NCBI RefSeq assembly: GCF_900103455.1
Contig: NZ_FNHI01000002.1
Span: 186,001-250,000, forward strand
Direction of reading: 5' to 3'
Source: Streptomyces wuyuanensis
GTDB lineage: Bacteria; Actinomycetota; Actinomycetes; Streptomycetales; Streptomycetaceae
DNA: 64,000 nt
The position numbers were made by a program, and so were the translations under genes. Position 1 is the first letter of the stretch. Every line of letters begins with the position of its first letter. Shown here piece after piece: positions 17,607-25,628 of this stretch. Under the pieces are notes generated by a model. That model ran no database searches. It was not told the origin of the DNA and saw only the letters and a list, made by a program, of their open reading frames with translations.

Positions 17607-18548
17607 GTGGCCAATCTCCCGCTCCTGACGATCGGCGTCACCCTGCTCGCCTGCGTCCTCGGCGTCGTCGGTGTGCACATCTACTCCTCGGGCAAGGCCC
17701 AGCGGCAGGCGCTCGTCGACCGTATGTCCCAGACCGGCCAGATCGCCCTCCCCACGGGCCGGCGGCGCCGCTTCCGCGGGGTGGACCGGAGGCTGCGCGG
17801 CACCGGTCTCGGCAAGCGGATCGAACGCAAGATCGCCACGACCGGCCTGGACCTCACCCCGGGCGAGTACGTCGTGTACGTGATCGGGGCCCTGCTCGCC
17901 GTCTACTTCACCATCGGGGCCGTCTTCGCACCGTTCTTCGGCGTCCTGGCCGCCGTCATCGGCCTCTGGGGCGCCAACGCCTTCCTCAACTGGCAACGGG
18001 CCAAGCGGACCGAGGCGTTCATCAACCAGCTCCCCGAGTTCACCCGTGTGCTCGCCAACGCCACCCAGGCCGGGCTCGCGATGCGCACCGCGCTCGCCAT
18101 GGCCGCCGAGGAACTGGACGATCCGGCGGGCGAAGAGCTGATGCGCGTCGCCGACCAGCTCGCCGTCGGCCACACCCTGGACGACGCGCTGGGCGAGCTC
18201 GCGGAGCGCCTGCCGTCCCGCGAGCTGGTCGTCCTCGTCACCACCCTCGTCCTGTCCAACCGGGCCGGCGGCCAGGTCGTCAGCTCGCTGCGGAACCTGA
18301 CCGAGACGCTGGAGGAACGCAAGGAGACCAGGCGCGAGGTCACGACCCTGCTCTCCCAGGTGAAGGTGACCGCGCTCGCCGTTCCGCTGCTCGGCCTCAG
18401 CTTCCTTCTGATGATCAACGCCATACGTCCGGGCGCCCTGGACAAGATGACCGCCTCGGTCGTCGGCCAGTTCGCCGTCGTCATCGCCTTCGGCATGTAC
18501 GCCGTCGGCTTCTTCCTCATCCGCCGCATGTCCCGGATCCGGGTCTGA
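17607..18548 (+). CDS. tadB: Tad platform protein TadB (T2SF domain)
   Basis: A 313-residue inner-membrane platform protein. There is an N-terminal membrane helix (LLTIGVTLLACVLGVVGVHIY), a second pair of helices around VIGALLAVYFTIGAVFAPFFG, a T2SF cytoplasmic domain (QLPEFTRVLANATQAGLAMRTAL..., ERLPSRELVVLVTTLVLSNRAGG), and a C-terminal helix. TadB and TadC together couple the CpaF ATPase to pilin polymerisation. It starts at GTG (17607) after AGAAGG, 58 bases past the cpaF stop. Confidence 0.92.
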   Translation: MANLPLLTIGVTLLACVLGVVGVHIYSSGKAQRQALVDRMSQTGQIALPTGRRRRFRGVDRRLRGTGLGKRIERKIATTGLDLTPGEYVVYVIGALLAVYFTIGAVFAPFFGVLAAVIGLWGANAFLNWQRAKRTEAFINQLPEFTRVLANATQAGLAMRTALAMAAEELDDPAGEELMRVADQLAVGHTLDDALGELAERLPSRELVVLVTTLVLSNRAGGQVVSSLRNLTETLEERKETRREVTTLLSQVKVTALAVPLLGLSFLLMINAIRPGALDKMTASVVGQFAVVIAFGMYAVGFFLIRRMSRIRV

Positions 18549-18579
18549 GGAACGGACGAAGGGAACAGGGGGACACGCC

Positions 18580-19470
18580 ATGGGACTTCTTCTGGCAGCC
18601 GCCGTCGGCCTCGCGGTGTACGGGGCCTTCCACGGCGTCCGGATGTACCGGGCCGACGCCAAACTGCCCGGCGACCTCGCGGTCGCACTCGAGGTCGGCT
18701 CGACCCGCACCACCGCGGTCGGCTCCGGCATCGACCGCATGGGCATGCGCTTCGCGCCGACCGTGCTCTCCATGATGGGAGCGAAGCGCGTCGACGCCCT
18801 GCGCCGCAGGCTCGACATGGCGGGCAACCCCGGCGGTATGACCGTCGACCGCTACGCGGCCCGCCGCGCCGTCTACGGGATGCTCGGCGCGGCCGCCGCC
18901 TTCTCGCTGATCCTGCGCGGGCAGGCGGTCATCGGCCTGATCGCGCTGGTGTACGGGCTCGTCTGGACGGACGTCGTCCTGCGCGCCGCCATCCGCCGCC
19001 GCCGCAACGACATCGAACGCACCCTGCCCGACTTCCTCGACGTCCTCGCCGTCGTCGTCTCCGCGGGACTCGGCTTCCGGCAGGCCCTGGAGCGGGTCGC
19101 CGAGAAGTACAAGGGTCCCTGGGCCGACGAACTCCGCATCACCCTCCGCCAGATGGACATGGGCGTCAGCCGCCGTGAGGCGTTCGAGCAGCTGCGGAAG
19201 CGGAACTCATCCGAGCAGGTGTCGATGTTCGTCACGGCCCTCCAGCAGGGGGAGGAACTCGGCGCTCCCATCGTCGACACGCTCATCCAGATCGCGACGG
19301 ACATGCGGCGCACGGACGCGCAGAACGCCAGGCGCTCCGCATCCAAGGCCGTCCCCAAGACGACGCTCGTGGTCACGATGGTCATGCTCCCCGCGACCAT
19401 GATCCTCATCGTCATGAGCTTCTACTACGGATCCGGCGTCGACTTCGCCGACATCCTGAGCGGCGGCTGA
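18580..19470 (+). CDS. tadC: Tad platform protein TadC (T2SF domain)
   Basis: A 296-residue membrane protein with a T2SF domain: TLPDFLDVLAVVVSAGLGF (helical entry of the domain) and QVSMFVTALQQGEELGAPIV, flanked by membrane helices (VYGMLGAAAAFSLIL; VIGLIALVYGLV; TTLVVTMVMLPATMILIVMS). It is the partner platform protein of TadB. The gene is 31 bases after tadB with an AGGGGG ribosome site. The order cpaF-tadB-tadC is the conserved Tad core. Confidence 0.93.
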   Translation: MGLLLAAAVGLAVYGAFHGVRMYRADAKLPGDLAVALEVGSTRTTAVGSGIDRMGMRFAPTVLSMMGAKRVDALRRRLDMAGNPGGMTVDRYAARRAVYGMLGAAAAFSLILRGQAVIGLIALVYGLVWTDVVLRAAIRRRRNDIERTLPDFLDVLAVVVSAGLGFRQALERVAEKYKGPWADELRITLRQMDMGVSRREAFEQLRKRNSSEQVSMFVTALQQGEELGAPIVDTLIQIATDMRRTDAQNARRSASKAVPKTTLVVTMVMLPATMILIVMSFYYGSGVDFADILSGG

Positions 19471-19592
19471 CCGCCCCGCGCGACGGGGCACCCCTGGACC
19501 CGTCGGCAGCACGGCCACGACAGCGCGGGAAACGTACGGGCAGACCACGACGACCACGACAGCGCGAGCGACCGGAACAGGAGGTGACCCAC

Positions 19593-21014
19593 ATGGGCAT
19601 GAGGATCCCCGCCTTACGAGGCGGCGGCAGCACCGGAGGACCCCGCGGCGGAACCGGCGACGGCCCGCGCGGCACGGCCGCCGGCGACATCCGGGGCGGC
19701 ATCGGCGGGGGAATGCCGGCGCAGGCCGCTGCCGCCGCGGCCCGGAACGTGCCGTCGCTGCCCATCCAGGTCAACGCCCTCCAGGCGCTCTGCCGGCAGG
19801 TGTTCGGCTTCCGGCTGGCGACGATCGCGCTGGCCGCGCCGTTCGCCCTGGACAACACCCGGCCGGGCCTCGGCACCTGGCTGGTCGGCTCCGCCGTGAT
19901 CGTCACCTTCATGGTGTCGTACATCCCCCTGCGGGACTGGGAGCGCTTCGGGCCGTTCCTGCTCAGGCATCCCGCACTCCTCGCGGTGGACTCGTTCTTC
20001 GGCGCGCTGCTCCTGGCGACCGCGTCCCCCGAGTCGATCCTCGCGTACGTCACGCTCTGCACCCCGCTGCTCGCCGGGCTCGTCTACGGCTGGCGCGGTG
20101 CCGCCGTCTTCGCCGTGCTCCAGTCGCTCATCATCGGCGGCGCGTTCGCCGTCAATCCGGACGTGAACGCCGGACTCGGCGATCTGCTGCTCCCCGGGCT
20201 GTGCGTCATCGCGGGCGCGGTCGGCAGCACCCTGCGCAACCTCATGCTCGGCTTCGGCACCGCCACCCAGGCCCTCACCGAGGCCCGTGCCCGGCTCGCC
20301 GTCAACGAGGCGGTGGAGGGGGAGCGCGCCCGCCTCGCCCGGGAGATGCACGACTCGGTGGCCAAGACGCTCCACGGGCTGGCGCTGGCCGCGGACGGAC
20401 TGGCCGGTTCCGCGGACCGCATGGACCCGCTCACCGTCAAGCACCAGGCGGAACTCGTCGCCCGCTCGGCCCGCCGGGCCGCCGCCGAGTCCCGCGAGCT
20501 GCTGTCCGACCTCCGCAGACAGTCCGGCCTGGACGGCGGCGTCGACGTCCTGTCCGAACTGTCGGCCCGTACCGAGGACTTCGCACGGCGGCACGAGGTG
20601 CAGGCCCGCTTCCGCCGGCTCGGCCAGGCCCCGGTGCCGGCCGTGCCCCAGGTGGTCGCCCGACAGGCGCTGACCATCGCGTCCGAGGCCATGGAGAACG
20701 CCCAGCGCCACGGGCGTCCCTCACACCTCGACGTCTCGGCGGGTGTCGTCGGCGACGTACTGCGCATCAGCGTCTACGACGACGGCAAGGGCCTGCCGCC
20801 GGGCACCACACTCGACGAACTGCGCCGCGCGGGGCACTTCGGCCTCGTCGGCATGGTCGAACGCGCCGCCTCCGTCGGTGCCCGCATCCGTATCGGACGC
20901 GGGCGCCATGCACGGGGAACGGAGGTACGGCTCGAACTGCCGCTGATGGCCATCGCCCCGGCGCCGCTCGGCGCGCTTCCGAGACAGCAGCGGGCGACCC
21001 CGCTCCTGAACTGA
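19593..21014 (+). CDS. NarL-type sensor histidine kinase in the Tad operon
   Basis: A 473-residue membrane kinase. A disordered Gly-rich N-terminus (1-50) precedes about five or six membrane helices (residues ~70-215). Then comes a HisKA_3 dimerisation domain with LAREMHDSVAKTLHGLAL, phospho-acceptor His253, and a HATPase domain (EAMENAQRHGRPSHLDV; YDDGKGLPPG; GHFGLVGMVERAASVGA). No extracellular sensor domain is seen, so the signal may be membrane-borne. AGGAGG sits just before the ATG at 19593; the GTG three codons earlier is too close to that site. The response regulator follows 111 bases later, and both sit between TadC and the Flp pilin gene, so they probably control pilus expression. 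Confidence 0.9.
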   Translation: MGMRIPALRGGGSTGGPRGGTGDGPRGTAAGDIRGGIGGGMPAQAAAAAARNVPSLPIQVNALQALCRQVFGFRLATIALAAPFALDNTRPGLGTWLVGSAVIVTFMVSYIPLRDWERFGPFLLRHPALLAVDSFFGALLLATASPESILAYVTLCTPLLAGLVYGWRGAAVFAVLQSLIIGGAFAVNPDVNAGLGDLLLPGLCVIAGAVGSTLRNLMLGFGTATQALTEARARLAVNEAVEGERARLAREMHDSVAKTLHGLALAADGLAGSADRMDPLTVKHQAELVARSARRAAAESRELLSDLRRQSGLDGGVDVLSELSARTEDFARRHEVQARFRRLGQAPVPAVPQVVARQALTIASEAMENAQRHGRPSHLDVSAGVVGDVLRISVYDDGKGLPPGTTLDELRRAGHFGLVGMVERAASVGARIRIGRGRHARGTEVRLELPLMAIAPAPLGALPRQQRATPLLN

Positions 21015-21125
21015 CCCGGTACTCCCTGGTCGACCCCGTCCCCGACCCGAACATCCCCCGATCGACCGACCGTCCCCGACCAGAACACCCGAGCACCCGA
21101 CCCACTCCGAGAGGAGGCCGCAATC

Positions 21126-22229
21126 ATGCCGGACGACATCTCCCGTGCCTCGGGACAGCAGTGGACGAAGCAACCCCATGTGTCACAGCACACGTCCTCG
21201 CATGCCACACCGCTCACGTCCGACCATTCCTCCGGACCGTCCGCCTTCCCCGCTCCCCAAGGACCGGCGGACGCGGCATCCGGTGACTACCCCGCTCTGC
21301 CGTCCCCCGTGGCCCCCGCGCCCACGCTCCGGGTGGTCGTCGCCGACGACAACCCGGTCGTACGGGCGGGCCTGACCGTGCTGCTCCAGGGCCGGCAGGA
21401 CATCCACGTCGTCGCCGAGGCCGCCGACGGCCGCCAGGCCTACGACGCGGCCGTCAAGCACCGGCCGGACGTCGTCCTGCTCGACGTGCGCATGCCCGGT
21501 GTCGACGGCATCTCCGCCCTTCCGCACCTGGTGCGTCTCGCCCCCGTGCTGATGATGACGTACAGCCGCGAGAGCGAGATCGTCCACGAGGCTCTGCGCC
21601 GCGGCGCCGGCGGCTATCTGGTCCACGGCGAGTTCACGGCGGACCAGCTCGTCGCCGCCGTCCGCGACATCAAGGAAGGCCGCGCGTCGTTCACCTCCTC
21701 GGCCTCCAGCGCGCTGCTCGCAACGGTGCGCGGCACCAACGGCTCGCCGGAACAGCCGCCCGCACCCCTGCCGGACGGTCTGGGCACGGCATTCGGAGGT
21801 CCGGGACACCAGCCCTCCGTGTCTGCAACCGCACACGACACGGACCGGTCATCTGTCTACACATCATCAACAAATCAGCAGGTGGGCTCAGTTGCCCGTC
21901 ACCCTGCTCCGCAACAATTCGCTGCACCCTCTTCGCTTTCGCAAGCGAATGTGGCACATTCTTCTGCAGGTCCGGCTCCCTCCGGGACCGCCCCGGGGGC
22001 AGGCTCCGGGGGGCTGCTGACCGAGCTGAGCCAACGGGAGGTGGAAGTGATGGACCTGATCGCGTCGGGCATGACGAATCAGCAGATCGCGGCCACCTGC
22101 TTCATCAGCCAGAAGACCGTCAAGAACCACATCAACCGCATCTTCGCCAAGCTCGATGCCGGAAGCCGTGGCGAGGCCATCGCCATCTGGCACGGCCTGG
22201 CCCGAAGGGGGCCGGCGAGCCATGGCTGA
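21126..22229 (+). CDS. NarL/LuxR-type response regulator in the Tad operon
   Basis: A 367-residue regulator, longer than the usual ~220. It has a 68-residue Ser/Pro/His-rich N-terminal extension, a receiver domain (VVVADDNPVVRAGL; phospho-acceptor Asp120 in VVLLDVRMPG; conserved MMTYSRE), a ~100-residue low-complexity linker whose DNA is clearly less GC-rich (around 21830-21980), and a LuxR HTH (LTELSQREVEVMDLIASGMT, then QQIAATCFISQKTVKNHINR). The strong AGGAGG ribosome site precedes the ATG at 21126. It is presumably phosphorylated by the adjacent kinase. The repeated TGGGCCC heptamers at four nearby promoters are candidate binding sites. Confidence 0.9.
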   Translation: MPDDISRASGQQWTKQPHVSQHTSSHATPLTSDHSSGPSAFPAPQGPADAASGDYPALPSPVAPAPTLRVVVADDNPVVRAGLTVLLQGRQDIHVVAEAADGRQAYDAAVKHRPDVVLLDVRMPGVDGISALPHLVRLAPVLMMTYSRESEIVHEALRRGAGGYLVHGEFTADQLVAAVRDIKEGRASFTSSASSALLATVRGTNGSPEQPPAPLPDGLGTAFGGPGHQPSVSATAHDTDRSSVYTSSTNQQVGSVARHPAPQQFAAPSSLSQANVAHSSAGPAPSGTAPGAGSGGLLTELSQREVEVMDLIASGMTNQQIAATCFISQKTVKNHINRIFAKLDAGSRGEAIAIWHGLARRGPASHG

Positions 22230-22279
22230 CACGACCCGAATCAGCGGGACCGGCGCGCCCACCGGAGCCGCCGCCCCGA

Positions 22280-22333
22280 GGGCCCAATCCGTGGAATGGG
22301 CCCTCGGTTGGGCCCTGAGGCCCATGCCGAGGG
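22280..22333. promoter_or_regulatory. TGGGCCC heptamer cluster and stem before the Flp pilin gene
   Basis: GGGCCCA at 22280-22286, TGGGCCC at 22297-22303 and TGGGCCC at 22309-22315, plus a near match AGGCCCA at 22319, lie 130-180 bases before Flp. The same bases can pair (CCCTCGG 22301-22307 with CCGAGGG 22327-22333). A separate promoter or a processed/terminating stem here would allow the major pilin to be made in larger amounts than the assembly genes upstream. Confidence 0.5.
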
Positions 22334-22462
22334 GTGTTCTCCCCCCGTACGTTTCTCATGTCGCCAGCGAGACCGGCCAGGAGGAAGCCGGAAGCGCGGG
22401 CGGCAGCGATGACTCGTACGAGTCGGCCGGCAAGCGGCCGGCCGGACCAGGAGGGGAACACC

Positions 22463-22696
22463 ATGTCGAACATCACTCTCAAGGCCGCGACCAACGCCCG
22501 CGTCTACGTCGGCAGCTGGGCGAAGACGACCGTCGAGGCGATCCAGCGCCGCGGCGACAAGGGCCAGGGTGCCGTCGAGTACGTGGGTGTGATCGTGCTG
22601 GTCGCGCTGATCATCGCGGCGCTGGTGGGCTCGGGCGTGGCGGACACCATTGCCACGGGGCTCACCACCAAGGTCGGCGAAATCCTGGGCGGCTGA
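22463..22696 (+). CDS. Flp-family type IVb pilin (major pilin)
   Basis: A 77-residue pilin precursor. The 34-residue leader ends GDKG|QGAVEY, fitting the prepilin peptidase rule (Gly before the cut, Glu +5, Tyr +6), and is followed by the hydrophobic helix VGVIVLVALIIAALVGSGVA and a short C-terminal tail ending EILGG. It is small and has no cysteines, as usual for Flp pilins. It starts at ATG 22463 with the ribosome site AGGAGGGG, the best in the operon. A 233-base gap with regulatory repeats separates it from the response regulator gene. Its stop overlaps the next start by one base. Confidence 0.93.
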   Translation: MSNITLKAATNARVYVGSWAKTTVEAIQRRGDKGQGAVEYVGVIVLVALIIAALVGSGVADTIATGLTTKVGEILGG

Positions 22697-23283
22697 TGCT
22701 GCGCAGCTCCCGCGAGAGAGGGCAGGTCGCCCCCGCCTACGTGGTGGTGGTAGCGAGCCTGCTCTTTCTCGCGCTTGCGTTCTTCGCGGTCGGCCAGGCC
22801 GGCGCCACACGCAATGGCGCGCAGACGGGCGCCGACGCCGCCGCGCTCGCGGCGGCCAAGCAATCTCGGGACCAGTTCGAGCTGGAGCTGCTGGCGAACC
22901 TCAACCCTGCGTTTCTGACGGCGATCTTCAATCTGGGTCAGTTCGGGAGCTTCAGGGGCTGCGAGGCGGCCTATCCCATGGCCCAGCAGAACGACACCGT
23001 CGTGAAGGGGCCGGGTGGCTGCAGCCCCGCCTTCAACGGACGTTGGGCCTTCACCGTCGAGGTGCAAACGAGGAAACCGGTCGGGGACACCGTCCTGCCG
23101 GGGACCGAGACGAAGAAGGCCACGGCCGAAGCCACGGCCGAACTGGAATCCCGATGTCTCTACAAGCCGGTCCCCAAGCCGCTGGGGACGTTGACGTGCA
23201 AGGGGACGGTCCCCTGGCTGGTGGGCGAGGGCCCTCCGCCGGACGGGCCGGACCTCTTCGACATCCGGCTGACCGAGAACTGA
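22696..23283 (+). CDS. TadG-like pilus-associated membrane protein
   Basis: A 195-residue protein with a short leader and the pilin-like sequence RERG|QVAPAY. The +5 Glu of the cleavage motif is replaced by Ala, so it may not be processed. A helix follows (VVVVASLLFLALAFFAVGQ) and then GAQTGADAAALAAA, the hallmark of TadG/TadE-like proteins. The extracytoplasmic part has four cysteines (GCEAAYP, GCSPAF, SRCLYKP, LTCKGT) that can form two disulfides. The ATG at 22696 overlaps the Flp stop by one base, indicating tight translational coupling with the major pilin. Probably a minor pilus or wall-associated component. Confidence 0.85.
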   Translation: MLRSSRERGQVAPAYVVVVASLLFLALAFFAVGQAGATRNGAQTGADAAALAAAKQSRDQFELELLANLNPAFLTAIFNLGQFGSFRGCEAAYPMAQQNDTVVKGPGGCSPAFNGRWAFTVEVQTRKPVGDTVLPGTETKKATAEATAELESRCLYKPVPKPLGTLTCKGTVPWLVGEGPPPDGPDLFDIRLTEN

Positions 23284-23313
23284 CCGCGAACGAACGCAGA
23301 AGGAATGACACGC

Positions 23314-23907
23314 ATGAGTATCCGGCACGGAGTGACCACACGCAGGGTGGCGACCGCTGCTCTCCTCGCGACAGCGCTCTCCCTTTCGCTCACCGCCTGC
23401 GGCGGGGACGAGGGAGGGTCGACGAAGGACAAGGGGAGCAGCTCCGCGCCTGCCGCCACGGGGAACAGCAAGCCTCAGGACGACGGCGGCAACACCGTGC
23501 CGGACACCAGCAAGACGCTGGCGACCATCAACGGCAGCAACGGGTTCCAGTTCGTCATCCATGGCGCGAGCCGGGACGAGGGGGGATTCCTCACCGTGAC
23601 CGGCACGCTCAAGAACACGATGAGTAAGAAGTTGTTCGCTCCCATCCAGTGGAATGGCCAGGAGAGCAACGTCAAGCGCACTGGGCCGTCCCTGGGCGGT
23701 ACGACCTTGGTGGACAAGGCAGGAAAGAAGCGCTACTACGTGCTCCGCGACACGGACGGATTCCCCCTGACCACGACTGGCATCACCGGCGTGGACGCCG
23801 GTGCGGAAGTGGCCGTGTTCGCCCAGTTCCCCGCTCCGCCGGACTCGACCACCCAGGTCGATCTCCAGATCCCCCTCATGCCCACCGCCACGATTGAGAT
23901 CTCCTGA
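23314..23907 (+). CDS. Tad-operon lipoprotein
   Basis: A 197-residue lipoprotein. The signal peptide ends in the lipobox LSLTAC, then a Gly/Ser/Lys-rich disordered linker, then a beta-rich domain (FQFVIHGASRDEGGFLTVTG, LFAPIQWNGQE, TTGITGVDAGAEVAVFAQFP). I prefer the ATG at 23314 because the AGAAGGA site is about nine bases upstream; the ATG at 23305 is almost inside that site. Its stop overlaps the next gene's ATG by one base, so it forms a unit with the OmpA-domain gene. It is likely on the outer membrane face near the pilus base. The function is not established. Confidence 0.83.
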   Translation: MSIRHGVTTRRVATAALLATALSLSLTACGGDEGGSTKDKGSSSAPAATGNSKPQDDGGNTVPDTSKTLATINGSNGFQFVIHGASRDEGGFLTVTGTLKNTMSKKLFAPIQWNGQESNVKRTGPSLGGTTLVDKAGKKRYYVLRDTDGFPLTTTGITGVDAGAEVAVFAQFPAPPDSTTQVDLQIPLMPTATIEIS

Positions 23908-24569
23908 TGACCGTCACCACGCCCCGCTCCCGCAGGGCCGCGGCGTCAGCCCTCGTCGCGGCCGTGCTCGTCGTCAGCATGCAGTTCACCGCCGCCGGAG
24001 GCGCCTGGGCGGATGAGACGCCCGCCCCGGGTACGCCGCCGGGTACCGAGTCGACTTCGCCGCCGCCCGAGGTCGACGGGAACTCGCAGGGGCTGAAGCT
24101 CCGCGACGGTGCCACTCTCGCGCCCGCCCGGGTGCTCGACATCGTCTCCGTCGTCGAATCCGAGGGCGGCGAGGAGCGCCGTGAGGAGACCAGCTCCAAC
24201 CTGAAGTTCGCGCTCCAGGCGGAGGTGCTCTTCGGCAAGGACAGCGCCAAGCTGTCCGGTGCCGCCAATGCCCGGATCGCCGAGATCGCGGCGGAGATCC
24301 GCAAGCAGGGTGCCAAGAAGGTCCGCGTCTTCGGCTTCACCGACAACCTGGGCTCGTCCGCGCACGGTGACGTGTTGTCCAAGCAGCGGGCGGACGCCGT
24401 GCACAAGGTTCTCTCCCAGCAGCTCACGGGTTCGGGAATCAGCTACGAGATCCGTGGCTACGGCGAGCAGTACCCGATCGCGGACAACAGCAGCGAGGAG
24501 GGCCGCAAGAAGAACCGCCGGGTGGAGGTCTCCTTCCCGCGCGGCGAAGGCGGCGGCTCGCAGAGCTGA
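23907..24569 (+). CDS. OmpA-domain secreted protein (peptidoglycan-binding)
   Basis: A 220-residue secreted protein with a signal peptide (AAASALVAAVLVVSMQFTAAGGAWA). The C-terminal OmpA/MotB-like domain (about 110-210) shows VLFGKDSAKLSGAANARIAE, VFGFTDNLGSSAHGDVLSKQ and EEGRKKNRRVEVSF, with the Asp and Arg that contact diaminopimelate in peptidoglycan. There is no outer membrane in this organism, so it most likely anchors the pilus machine to the wall. It is the last gene of the Tad operon, its ATG overlapping the lipoprotein stop, and is followed by a strong terminator. Confidence 0.88.
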   Translation: MTVTTPRSRRAAASALVAAVLVVSMQFTAAGGAWADETPAPGTPPGTESTSPPPEVDGNSQGLKLRDGATLAPARVLDIVSVVESEGGEERREETSSNLKFALQAEVLFGKDSAKLSGAANARIAEIAAEIRKQGAKKVRVFGFTDNLGSSAHGDVLSKQRADAVHKVLSQQLTGSGISYEIRGYGEQYPIADNSSEEGRKKNRRVEVSFPRGEGGGSQS

Positions 24570-24883
24570 ACCCGCGCCAGGAGACGGGGTTTCCCGCGTC
24601 TCGAAGTCCCGTGGGCGACGTCGTACGCGACAACGCCCACGGGACTTCCTGCGCCAGGTACCGGTTCCCCCGTTTCCCGCTTCCGGCAGGAATCCTCTCG
24701 GCCCTTCTCGCCCTCCCCCCGCGCAGTCGATCCTGCCAACGCCGTGGCTCCGTGCGCATTGCCGACCACCGGCAGTCTTTACGTACCCTTGATGCCGGAC
24801 CGCCGTTTGCCGGACGAGAGCCGGCTTCGATCTCCGGCACCGGGAAGCGGCATCGGCGGTCTGGGGAACGGGGGGAACTGGTC
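24570..24883. other. Intergenic region after the Tad operon
   Basis: A 314-base gap holding the terminator at 24603-24648. The remaining ~230 bases before the PucR-like pseudogene contain a TACCCT box near 24784 in a TTTACG...TACCCT context that may be its old promoter. No gene or RNA was recognised. Confidence 0.5.
24603..24648 (+). terminator. Terminator of the Tad operon
   Basis: A perfect 15-bp stem (24603-24617 with 24634-24648) begins 33 bases after the OmpA-domain gene. The 16-base loop carries its own small GTCG/CGAC pairing. This is the first strong terminator after the start of the Tad operon at 12.3 kb. Confidence 0.85.
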
Positions 24884-25494
24884 ATGACCGTGCAGGAGAC
24901 CGCGTCGTATCTGGAGGGGTACGCCGAGGCGCTGGCGGGTGCCTGTGCCACCGGCCGCAGACTCACCCGCGACGAACTGGCCTCCCTGCGCGGCCAGGGA
25001 GAACGTACCGCGGAGGCGGGGATCGGACTGCGGTACGGGGCGACGGACGGCGGCCGGGTGGCCGTCGGGCGTGCCCACCCGGGGCGGGAGGGGTCGTCCA
25101 CTCCTACGAGGAGGCGCTGAACGCCTTGGACCTGGCGGATCGCATGGGCCTGGACGATCCGGTGCTGCACGCCTCCGACCTGCTGGTGTATCCGGTGCTG
25201 ACCCGAGACCGTCAGGCGATGGCCGACCTGGTGCGGAGCGTCCTCGGCCCGCTCAGACAGGCCCGCGGCGGAGCCCGGCCGCTGCTCGACACGCTCACGG
25301 TCTACTTCGACACGGGTTGTGTGGCGGCGGAGGCGGCCCGCCGGCTCAATCTCAGCGTGCGGGCGCTGACGTACCGGCTGGACCGCATCCACAGGCTCAC
25401 CGGCGCCGACCCGGGCGATGCCGTGCACCGCTACACCCTGCAGACGGCGGTCATCGGCGCGCGCCTCCTGGACTGGCCGCACGAGGAAGTCTGA
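24884..25494 (+). pseudogene. Broken PucR/CdaR-family transcriptional regulator
   Basis: Two pieces of one regulator lie in different frames. The first, from ATG 24884, reads VQETASYLEGYAEALAGAC and RRLTRDELASLRGQGERTAE, the usual start of Streptomyces PucR-type regulators. The second, starting near 25090 in the next frame, reads SYEEALNALDLADRMG, DLLVYPVLTRDRQAMADLV, FDTGCVAAEAARRLNLSVRA and LTYRLDRIHRLTGADPGDAV, which is the C-terminal CdaR-like end plus the HTH_30 domain. The long middle part is missing, and a frameshift sits in the G-rich stretch around 25077-25095. The DNA-binding end alone could still be translated from 25126. I judge it a decaying pseudogene by internal deletion plus frameshift. 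Confidence 0.8.
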
Positions 25495-25510
25495 GGCCGT
25501 ACCGGAGACG

Positions 25511-25589
25511 CGGACCCGAGCCGGGAGTCCCGGGCCCGAGCCGACGGGATTCCGGACCCGAGCCGGGGTTCCGGACCGAGCCGGGGGCT
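25511..25589. repeat. Four imperfect tandem repeats (~19-22 bp)
   Basis: Units of the form CCGGACCCGAGCCGGGGTT occur at about 25511, 25530, 25552 and 25571, with small insertions. They lie between the pseudogene's end and the convergent GlxA-type gene. They may be slippage products in GC-rich intergenic DNA; no function is apparent. Confidence 0.7.
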
Positions 25590-25628
25590 CTGGGCCACCA
25601 CCCATCCATGCCACCAACCCGCCGTGGA

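Noticed and set aside
17545..17628. A 27-codon frame overlapping the cpaF stop (ATGA)
   Set aside because: It has the right overlap but no conserved pattern, and it runs into tadB. The GTG at 17607 with its own ribosome site is sufficient for tadB.
25511..25589. CRISPR-like array
   Set aside because: Repeat units are directly adjacent without spacers and differ in length, so it is a short tandem repeat.
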